Assembly (NCBI GenBank): GCA_003260075.1
Contig: QLIY01000229.1
Location: forward strand, 1-64,000
From: Phallusia mammillata
Lineage: Eukaryota > Chordata > Ascidiacea > Phlebobranchia > Ascidiidae
Length of the DNA: 64,000 nucleotides
Direction: 5' to 3'
The position numbers and the translations under genes were made by a program. Under the pieces are notes generated by a model. That model did no database searches and was not told the origin of the DNA. It saw only the letters and a list, made by a program, of their open reading frames with translations. Of the stretch, positions 1 through 11,600 are shown piece by piece (position 1 is the stretch's first letter; every line of letters starts with the position of its first letter).

Positions 1-325
1 AGTGTATATGCAAGGGCAATATGTGCTAAGCCACCCTTCTAGTTTGATGCTTGTTTTCTTTTATTGCTCCAAATAATCAGTCTTCAACAATTTTGACAAA
101 AAAGCATTGGGCCCCAAGTCTGATATAAAATGTGCTGTTTTTTAGTTGTTGAAAGGTTCTACTTAGCATTTCTGATCTTAAGGAAGAAACCATTGTACTG
201 ATCTCTAAAAAGGCATTGGCCCCCAACTGTCTTTAGTATGTTGTAACCATCCAGTTAAGAATACAACTGTTTATTTTTATATGTATAGTTTTTTAAATAC
301 AACAACTTTTTTTTGTTATAATTAG

Positions 326-3300
326 CTTGAATCCCCATTCGCTATGAAGAAGCCTGAGGATCTGGTAACTTTTATGAGACAAGAAACAAAACATGAGTAT
401 TTGAAGGTACATAGAGAAGTATCACATATAGATTTTTTTTGAAAAAAAAGTTTTTTGTGAAAACTAGTAAACATATTTTTTAGCAGGAAAAGTGAAAAAT
501 TGGTTCACAATGTATATTTATACATAAATACAAATTTAATTACATGTTGAGTGTTAAATGCCCCCCCCCCAAACATATTTTTTAGCAGGAAAAGTGAAAA
601 ATTGGTTCACAATGTATACATAAATACAAATTTAATTACATGTTGAGTGTTAAATAATTGTTTTGATAACAAATAGGAACTTGTATATTAGTTTAGTCAG
701 TCTTTTAAAAAAAATAGTTGGCCAACATATGCTGATTATGAAAATCTGATGAATGTTTCCGGTTTAAAGGGCAATACTGGTTTTAACAACAAATGCTTGA
801 TGTTATTGTCAAAATAGATTGGTTTGTCTCCATCTTTCATGTAACCCTGTGTTTCATTTGTTGGCACAGACTATTATTGAATTTTATTAGAAAATGAAAG
901 AAAAACTCCTTCAAGAGCAAGAAGATATAGACTCAAATGAGGATAAGGACACAGACCTTGAGAGCAGGCACTATCGAAGAGATAAAGATTGCCGTTCAGC
1001 TGGTACGATGCCACATTTGTTCGACTGTAAACTGCAACCTTCAAAGTTCTTTACCCAACAATTTGTGCAGACTACCATTAAGGGCAGCTCACAGTTTTTA
1101 ATATTTTTCGACCACCCACCATTTTTTTTACACACTCGTGATACAAACATGTACATTATGCAGTATACAATTATTTGCCTCACCAACAATTGATTATAAA
1201 TTATTAGTTTTACTATGTAACAGCAGAAAGATTTATGCAACTAGTTTATAATAGCCCAACATATGAGTAAATACAGTGATCAAATTTTAAATCCTTTCAT
1301 GTAAAACTTGACTTTTCTAATTTGACAAATAACAACTATGTAAATAAAAACAGACATTTCCCCCCCAGTTTACGACTTCACGTTCTTTACGTATTACATA
1401 TTTAGATTATTTTATTGTACACAACAAATTCATTGCTACTTGTGATGAACCACCAGTATAGGCATTTAATTGTCCGGTAGTTCACAACTAAAGCAATTGT
1501 TTTGGCCTTACATTAGGCAGGATGTTGTTTGTATAATTATTCCAGCATCTTGTTTAATTTACCAGGAAAACGACTGCCAGATTTTGACATGTTCGTTACC
1601 TCAGTTCTTCCACTGGACCACAAGGATGTAGAGGTAATACATTTTTGTTTTTAAAGTTGTTTTTTTTGGTTGCATACTGAGTTTAAGCAGGACATTGTAA
1701 CACTAATGTTCGCCCAGATTTATGACCACATCAAAAAAAGAGCAAAAGGTCCTTTTATGGAACCGAACTGCTCAACCCCCCCCCCCTTTTTGGTTGCATA
1801 CTGAGTTTAAGCAGGACATTGTAACACTAATGTTTGCCCAGATTTATGACCACATCAAAAAAAGAGCAAAAGGGCCTTTTATGGAACCGAACTGCTCAAT
1901 GCTTGTTGAACTGCCATTCAGTATTCATGCCTATGATCATTTGAAGGTAATTGCAAAAAATATAAAAACAGAGTTACTCTAATTTCATTGTCAAAAAATA
2001 ATTTTGTTGTAAACATATTTTTGGTACCTTTGTTGTAACATAGGGATAGTGAACTTGACTTAAAACAAAATGGCAAAATATCCATGTAAATTTATCAACA
2101 ATGCGATTAAAAGCATTGATGATGTAATTGTAAACAAACAAGATAAACAGGACCAGAAAATGAAGCACTGTGATAGCAATTACTTTTAGGGTGTGCAAGA
2201 TCGAAAGAACATTCCAAAGCAGCCAATGCTCGGTCTCAAAGCTACATTAAGTTTTTTAGAAGATGAGAAAAATGCAGCAACCGTAATTTATGAGGCTTTG
2301 CAGAAGGTATGCATTAATAACCTATTTTACAAAATGCTTTCTAACAATAATAAGTGTGAATTTGGTGTTATTTGTTGCAGCCATATTTCACAACAAAATC
2401 TGCTAAAACATTGTGTGATATTAATCAAATAAATGAACTGTTACTCCAAAAAAAACAGGAGTACCTTAAGTTGGCTTCATTAGCTCATATGCCAACCTCT
2501 TGCCACCAGCTGCACACATTTTCTTATGAATGAAATGTCCTAGCAAGTAAAGCAACGACTGCGGCGATTCGGGGTCATCAATTCGTGACTACAGGAAAAG
2601 TGAAAGCACTAAATCAGTCCCTGTATAATAATTTAGTTGTTGTTTTGCATTCAGAACAAAACATCATGGGTCCTTTACAATCTGGCCTCTTTCTACTGGC
2701 GAATGAAGGGAGACATGGATGCAGCTATCGAATGTATTCGCAGAGCATTGCATTACTCACCTGAAGAAATGAAAGACGTTGCGCTTGTTAATCTAGCCAA
2801 TATTTTACACAGGTATTTATCTAATAGGGTGGAATAAATTTGAACCTTTCTATAACATTGATTCCTGTAATTAGGGCTCACTACACGCTCAATGCAACAG
2901 CGGTTATGCATCATGTTTTGGATATTTCTGATGCCTACAACGTCAACTATTTTTCAATCGCCAATATGTACGCGGTAAGTCGTGGTATGACTCTCTATGA
3001 ATAATTTGGTACTTACCCTTGCGGTTAATGCTGTGATCAGTAATGTAAAACTTTTTCGCAAGACACTTTTTATTCCTTCCAGTCATTGTCAAAATAGTCT
3101 TATAGTCTTTATATTGTCCTTTTACCACAATTTTTATTTATTTTGGAACTCTGAACAGGCGCCCTTAGTTTTAAATCAACAGCTTTTAATGTATATTTCT
3201 GTTTGCGTTTAGGTTCTCGGGGAATATAACGAGTCAATATATTACTACGAGCAAACGCTAAAAGGACAAAGTGACTTTCAAGCGGCCAAATCAAGACTTT

Positions 3301-5609
3301 CTGCAGTAAAATGTCAATTCAAACTGCAAGTAAGTTATAGTTATTGTGGATTGGTGATATATATTAACCACTACCTGTTGAAACAGTTTTTACATGATAA
3401 AATCTTAATTACAAAATCGTTTTAAATACTGACTTATTACTAACTTGATGTTACCCATAGGCAACCAATATGGCAGATTTAAAAAAAATATATTAAAGAG
3501 GGTGACACTTTGTTAAGGAAAAATTGGAAGCTCAGCACCAGAGCTTGCAACGAACATTGAGGGAACTGCAGAAATACAAAGTAAAGCATGAAGATTTTCT
3601 CGAGAAACAAAACAATTTCTATCAACTCCGTCTCTCGGCGAAAACGCAGGTTGACCAACACATGTATTACGAACATCAACGGATCAAAGAGGGAACTTTC
3701 AGTAAGTTGTAAATCGCTTTTGTTGGAACTTTTTAGCTTAGCTGTTTACAGACACATCAAGTAAGTTGTCTTGTTGTTTGTTAGTTTTGTTGTGTTTTAG
3801 GTTGAAACTTTACGAGAATAAATATCACCAAAATGTTTTCCTTATTTATTGTCAGTCAAACATTTTGTTACTGATTAAACCTAATTTGAACACATTCATT
3901 ATTACAAACGTAAAAAAGTTTAGCCTTCTTATAGCATAATTATTTGGTGCTTCCTACAGGCCAGAACCACAATCACTGCATCCCAATGCAACCATATGAT
4001 TTGTGTTTTAATAGACCATAAATGCCAAGTCCGTGGAAACAAGAGTGGTTCCGTGTTGGTGTGCAACCTTCCCACTGCATCTAGTGGTTCGACTTCCACT
4101 TCGAAAAAACACCCTGTAGATTATGTGGTCGATTCTGTTAAACCGATTCCTGCCGTTGCTATGCATAAAATTGAGGTAAGTGAGTACAGTGGGGATTGGT
4201 TATAATGGGTGACACAGGTCGGCTTCATATATAGTTTTTTTCACTGTAAAGCTAACATGTGCAGTATACCCGATAGGCAACGGTGTTAGATGTTATTAGG
4301 CAGGTTTACCTTTGATCAGTTAGTAGAGCGTTGTGGGTTCGAATCCAACCGCAGGTTAGCTTTTCTTGTTTTGGAAATGGCTTATGAACTGACTACGATG
4401 TGTATATCTGTTTACGTGTCAAAAGCCTTAGCTATAATTTGTGGTCCTAGCTCACATGTGCCAGTAAAAATTTAATCACAGTCTTGTAAATTCTCACAGA
4501 TTAGTTCTATGAAATTCGGCACAACAGCAGACGGAACACTGTTGGAATCGCCAGTTGACGTTGCACAGAATGTTGATAACTTGAAAGTAAGTTTTGTGTA
4601 AGGTGACGATCGTACATACAATACAGTGCTTCATAACGACAATACCTTTTCAGGACGAAAACGAGAATGTGGTGGATGAAAACAATGATAATGTCACCTC
4701 CGCATATCGACAAGCCCAATACGATTGGAGGGTGGGAAAAGTGTTGTATAATTTACATATCTTAGGGTTATAATGAACCCATGCACAAAAGTATACAACC
4801 AAAGTGTTACTAAAAACATTGCTTTTTTAGTACTTAGTGCAAGTGAACACCAGTAATCGCTGTTTTAAACTCAAAAGTAACAGTGTATCATTAACTATTG
4901 TAACTCAGTGGTGTAAAAACATAACCAATCCGCTTTAAACGCCCCGGGAAATTACAGTGTCATACTTAAAAACATTTGGCACTAAACATCCTATAATGGA
5001 CCTTAAGCATGTGGCAATTTATCATTTGCACTTAGGACCCGAGTTGGCCCCCACAGGAGTCTTGTGACAAGTACGTGGACCATTATCCAGCCTGGGACGA
5101 GTTTCCTTCGGCATACGTTGATCCGGAAACACGAGGCTTTAAGTAAGGTTCAGTGTTTAAGTTACCTTAACATGTGCTCTGAAGCAACTGCTATTCGCCG
5201 TTTGTGTTTTCGATGGCTGAATGAAAAATGAATCACTCATGCCACCGAGAAAATGGCGTCATACTTGTTTACAACCTGCAAGATGACACATAGCAAGATG
5301 GTACCTTAGTCGCTGCCCTACATAGCAATTACATAGCGTTTGCTGACATGCATCAAATTAACTAGCAGAAAACATTTTTTTGGCGGTGAAGGTCTTAAAG
5401 ATTTTAACCAATCATATTTCCCTGTCAGGTCACGTGAGCTGTTGACGACGTACATCGGTGTCGCGCAAGGAGAGATGCATCCGACCCCGTGGAAGTTACC
5501 TGATTGTGCCGAACTCGAACAAGTTGAGGGCACTGCATACGATAATATACCAGGAATCGACATTAAAGACGTGGTGGTCATGTTTAAGCAAGACACTTAT
5601 TTAAACAAT
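326..5609 (+). CDS. TTC17: TTC17 exons, first half (first TPR group and conserved middle block)
   Basis: Exons by acceptor/donor and phase: 326-406, 891-1002, 1566-1633, 1815-1946, 2190-2306, 2655-2812, 2875-2974, 3213-3329, 3518-3701, 4015-4175, 4500-4586, 4654-4731, 5036-5142, 5429-5609. The start of 4015-4175 was chosen by phase: the acceptor after TTTTAATAG keeps the frame, while the stronger-looking CTACAG at 3959 would put a TAA in frame at 4019. Part of exon 1815-1946 is also present at 1691-1775 just before a C tract; the downstream copy is the complete one. TPR-like repeats begin in 2190-2812, where the peptide NKTSWVLYNLASFYWRMKGD sits, and a coiled coil rich in Gln, Glu and Lys follows in 3518-3701. 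Confidence 0.88.
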
Positions 5610-8600
5610 GTAAGTATGTGCCTTATTGTGTCGTGTAAAATATAGAGACGGCAAAATGTTCAACCAAATGCATTTACTACTGGGTCATTTGAAAGCTTTT
5701 CATTAGGAATCATTGAAAATATTGTCTTGGTGTTTCAATGTATAATAGATCCTAATGACTCGAAACGATGCTAACAGGAAGCTTAGTAAACAATGCCCCG
5801 AAAGTCCTACACATGAATGCGTTCAGTTTGTCCCGTCTGGTTTTGGTTTCACTTGATGTTGTGCTTTAGAATAATTATATTTTTGCAGTGATTGATCCCC
5901 TTTTTTGTAACCCGAGTTTTTTTCTATGTCAGTGATGAAAGTAAGAGTTTAATTTAAGACTGTGTGACAATCGTGCAAATACATGCTGTATTATACAGCA
6001 ATGCTACATTTGGTCTTATAAAGTATTTTTTCTTATTGCAGTTTCTCTTGATGCATGTTAACGAAGGAAGAGTTTGGCCAGACGACCTTGGACAACGAAT
6101 TCTCACCGCTATAGAAAAAGCACAAAAAACTGAGGTAAAATGGCAGTTTATTTCTAATCCCACTGCAGACTGCAAACGTTTCTGCAAAATTACTTTTTTA
6201 CTCCAAATTACGAAATAGGTATCAGAAAAACCCGAAAATCCCTTGGTCGCAGGTTCAAATCCCACCGCAGGCTAGATGTTTGTAATATATGCTTACGTTT
6301 AAAGCATTCAAAAGGCCATTGATATTGCTGATCTGTTAGGCCAAATATTTAGTTTCGGTATATGTTGCGTCAATAGTCAACCCGCAAACAATCAACCAGC
6401 TTGCGTATTAAATGCACTCCATCATCTACCGAAATACATTAAGCGTTTATAGCCACCTATTGTTTCAAGCAGCATTCCTGTTGCGACGTAAATCCGCCTT
6501 GGTTGAAATTTCTGTTGAACTGTTAGGCATGCAAAGACGCCTTGTTATGTGCTAGAGCCACATTGTCGCTTGTTTCGCATTAAAACGACAGCGGGTCGGA
6601 TACGTCCGATCATTATGTGTTGAGAATAGTGGCGGATATGTCAAACATGCCACACTGGTGGTCTTTGTTTGAAAATGTAAAGGCAAATTCGTTTATTCGC
6701 ATGTTTGCCATCTCACCTATGATACGTCGCTTGTTCATCTTTAACGCAAAAACCGCAACAAGGGCATTATGTTGCAATTAGTAATGTTTTTTTTCATTAT
6801 GTCTAAATAAGAAAAAGGTATGCTGCTACGTCAGTGCTCTTCAACCGGGGTTCCGTACAACCCTTACAGGCGTTCCGTGAACTTTAAGAGTCGCACAGGG
6901 GTTCACAGCGGTTTGGAGTAGCAATTCAAACAAGAATGATTCACAATGTCGTTGTTGTGAACAGCAATGCTCGCCTGTACGATCTAGTTAACCGTGGTTA
7001 CACCATTGATCAATTGTGACGTAATAAACACAGTCTTGATACACCTTGGCTAAGTTGCAAGAATGTAGAAACGACCGATCCAACAACATGGCAATGCGTT
7101 TTAGTGAATCGTTTAATTGAAGTCAACTATTGCGCTTGGGGTGTGCTAAGTAAAAATGCATGTTTTTCTATGATACTTGTATTACATTAAAATTATTTTA
7201 TGGGGGTTCCGCAAAGTTGGACAAAACACCTTGAGGGTTCCGTGCCACTAAAAAGGTTGAAGAGCACTGTGCTACGTTGATAAGTAACTTTTGCAAAAAT
7301 TTTCGTTATTTGCTCAAGTTGTTGTATTCTATCATTGTACGTACTTTTTTCTTGTATTAAGCACACAAGTATCGCACGCGTACATTGCGATTTAGTTTTG
7401 AATTTTTTTAGAATGAAGAGAATCTATGGGTTTTGTACAACCTTGCTGGTCTCTTCTGGCGAGTCAATGGCAACAATACGAAAGCCGTCCAGTGCTTACG
7501 TCACTGCCTACGTCATGTACCCGAGCAGCATTCTGATATTCCACTTATCAGTCTGTCCAATATCATGTAAGTAATGAAATGTACGGGATTTATTGTCACA
7601 TGTTGTTCTATCCACGCGAAGACGACAAACCGATCTTTTCATCATGAACAGACAACGTTGCTGCGTTTGGTGATTTAGAAATAATACAATCGTTTGTCTC
7701 ATTTAAAATTTTCCTTTGCCTTATTTGTAATCAATGTACAGTATATAAATGTATTGCACAGGCTATAACTGTATAAATCAGTGTCTACGATTGTACTTGC
7801 TTCCATAGCAAAATACTCGGCAGCGATGCAGAAGGATTTTGCCTGATCCTGTTGGTTTTTCTGCAGGTATCGAGTTGGGAAACTGAATGACGCCGTTAAT
7901 TTACTCATCTATGCACTTCGCGCCAACAACTCCGAGGTACAATTTGAAATTGCATAACCTTTAACTTGAAGCTACCTTAAGTAAAAAAAAAGTTGCGAAC
8001 GCTTTACAGAAGACACAGATGCGCATGAGCCAACCAATTTCTTAAAAATATTCGTTTTTTTACCAAGATGTTAAAAATGCCGGAGTTGGATTTCTGACCG
8101 ATGTCTGTAAATATCTTTAACATCTGCCACAGGTTTAGCGCCAATGCGAGCCTAAAGTCAAAACCTAAGCTATGTTCAGTGTTGAAAATGTTCAAACCTT
8201 GCCATATACGTTCTTCAGCAGAAAGGGCATCGCCTACCTAGTGGTTTAAACGCTTTGATTTTCATTCACAGCCGGCCGCTTACCTGAGTATGGGCAACGC
8301 CCTGCAAGCACAGGAAAACATTACAGGCGCTGTGGAGTTTTACAACTATGCAATGGTTCTACATCAGCAATACCGGGAAGCCTTTCACGCACTGCTGGTC
8401 GTTAAGTGTTTCAACCTTAAGCGACTCAAACAGCAGCAACAAACTGACGCTATACTCAACAGCTGGGTAAGTGGCAAGTTGGCGGTTTGTTAAGAAATTA
8501 GTATGCAAGTAAATCTATGTTTGGGTATAAGTCCTATTATATACTTTTCAACGATTCCACCTTTCTATCAAGCTATTTTCTGCATGTTTTTGGTTTCCGC

Positions 8601-11600
8601 TTGTTTGACAAGATTGATCATTTAAGGTTCCATATGATTGCTAATTTTATGAATGACACATTGACCCTTATAAGAATTTGTTAGGGTGGCATTTTTCCTG
8701 TTGGTCGAAATTTTACTACTTTGAGTAAGGCGAGATTTAGTAAAACGTGTTTTTTATGCCCACCATATAACAAAACTGCATACCAAGGCTTTTCACACCA
8801 TGTTTTTGCAAACGTTGTCTTGTGGTTGGGTTTAGTGCCCAATTACGGAAATATACTGTACCCCAACTAGGACAAGTTAATTAAATGGCATTTTTAAGCT
8901 CTTGCCTAAAGATCAACCAATTTAATTCAAACATACACCGCATTCTGCAGGAAAAGAGTAAAAGCGCCCCTGTGGCTTCCGAAGTAGAAGAAATAGATAC
9001 TGATGCGTCAACTTGTACTGGAGATCACGTGACTTGTCAAAACGTGGAGAAAAAGTCCAACGGCGACGAAACGGTAAGCCAAGAGAGGTTGTTTATTCTC
9101 TGTTATAAATTTGTTTTTGTGCAAGACGCATGTTTTATGCACAGCACAAGTCAGGCGACATAGAAGAAAGCCAGGAAAAATTGGAAGACAACACCGATAC
9201 AAATGGTACATGCTCGAAAAATTAAGGAATGAGGTTCTACTGTTAAAAAAAATTGACAAATACTCACTGTTAAAACATGCTCAGTTACATTTTACATATA
9301 AATAGGCTTTAAATTACATATTTGGGTTTGATTGCTGTATTATCGATACAAGAGCAGTTGTAACATTGTGTGACATTTCATGTAGAAGCAGCCGTGGACA
9401 TCGCCGTTAAACTACGCGAAGGTAAAACCGACGCAAGCGAACTGCTGAAAGACACTGATGACGCAATTAATGACCTCATCAACTCGAGTGGTGGAGAGGT
9501 AATCACGTGATTTGGCTATGTTTATTCTGCAGTTAAATTATACTTCCCCCCCCCCTTTGTTAGGGTGGCATTTTTCCTGTTGGTCGAAATTTTACTACTT
9601 TGATTAAGGGGAGATTTAGTAAAACGTGTTTTTTTATGCCCATCATATAACAAAATTGCATACCAAGGCTTTTCACACCACGTTTTTGCAAACGTTGTCT
9701 TGTGGTTTTTGAATGAAATTAAACGGTTGGGTTTAGTGTCCAATTACGGAAATATACTGTAGACCCAACTGGGACAAGTTAAATGGCACTTTTAAGCTCT
9801 TGCCTAAACATCAACCAATTCGATTCAAACATACAACGCATTCTGCAGGAAAAGAGTAAAAACGCCCCAGTGGCTTCCGAGGTTGAAGAACAGGATAATG
9901 ATGCGTCAACTTGTACTGGAGATCACGTGAATTGTCAAAACGTTGAGAAAAAGTCCAACGGCGACGAGAAGGTAAATTAGGAGAGGTTGCTTTTTATTTT
10001 CTGTTTTAAGTTTTTTTATTTGCAAGACGCATGTTTTATGCACAGCACAAGTCAGATGACATAGAAGAAAGCCAGGAAAAGTTGGAAGACAACACCGATA
10101 CAAATGGTACCTACTGGTAGAATATCATTTTTTTCTAATTCCCGATTTAACTGGAACAATGTCTTTTCACAAATGAATGAAAAAAACTGAACTTGAAAAT
10201 AATTTTTAAATCGGCTAATGCTCACTGTTGAAACATGCTCAGTTACATTTTTTATATGATTAGGCATTAAATTAAATAGTTGAGTTTGATTGCTGTATTA
10301 TCGATACATTTGGTTACATAAGAACAGTTGTAACTTTATATGGCATTTTATGTAGAAGCAGCCGTGGACATTGCTGTTAAACTACGCGAAGGTAAAACCG
10401 ACGCAAGTGAACTGCTGAAAGACACTGATGACGCAATCAATGACCTCATCAACTCGAGTGGCGGAGAGGTAATCACATTAGATAGCTGTGTTTAATCTAC
10501 AGTTAAGTTTACTTTCTTTGCAGCTTGATCAGAAACTACTTTCGGCAAAGAAACTAATGGAGCAACTTGCGGAAATGCGAAATTCCCTAGGAAATTTGGT
10601 TCATGAAGCGGCGACAGCATTAGACATAATTGATGATGGAGAGTAAGTGTTGTTGCAATGACAAATTGGCTATTTTTTCCATTGCAACAAAAAATGGCTA
10701 TGGCACGATGGGCTAAAGGAAGGGGTCTTCAACCTTTTTAGCTCAATCGCCCCCTTTCCAAGGCACTGGCTCCTAATCGCCCCCCGATGAGATTGTTGTT
10801 TGTATAACATTTCTGCCTTTTGAGCAGATGTGGGCGGTTAGGTTCACCTAGCACCACGAAAGCTTCAGGCAACACCTAATTTAATTGCTACTACAACACG
10901 CGAGGTCCATTTCACGTANATTGAAACGACGCACCAGGGCGTCGCGACGCACAGTTTGAGAACTACTGGGCTAAGGTTAGCCACAATACACAACAAACTG
11001 CCTTTGACAACACAGTATGTTACACCCAACACTATTATAGGGTATACCCTATATACATTATAAACGTATACATTAAAACTTGATAGCTGTAACTATTTAT
11101 TTGGATACTTTAGTGGTGAATGTAGCGGTTTAAAATGTAAAATTATTCTGTTTCTACGTTTGTTATTATGCAGAGAGGAAATAAACCCCCCCCCCATACA
11201 CAACAAACTGCCTTTGACAACACAGTATGTTACACCCAACACTCCCCTTACCCTATGTACATTATAAACGTATACATTAAAACTTGATAGCTGTAACTAT
11301 GTATTTGGATACTTTAGTGGTGAATGTAGCAGTTTCAAATTGAAAATTATTCTATTTCTACGTTTGTTATTATGCAGAGAGGAAATAAACTGTGACGAAA
11401 TTGTGGCTGCTGTTGACTTCACTTATCAGCCGGACAAGAATGAAGAATTCTGGTCGTTAGAGTAAGTAGAAGAAATTAAATTCGAGATGTTTGGTATGCC
11501 TTTTGGTATCTGTAAGCTAATAATCCACAACCAAGATAGATCCATAAATCGCCGATTTGGTAGACCACAGAGCCCTTTGCAAAGAGGCGCCCCCCCCCCC

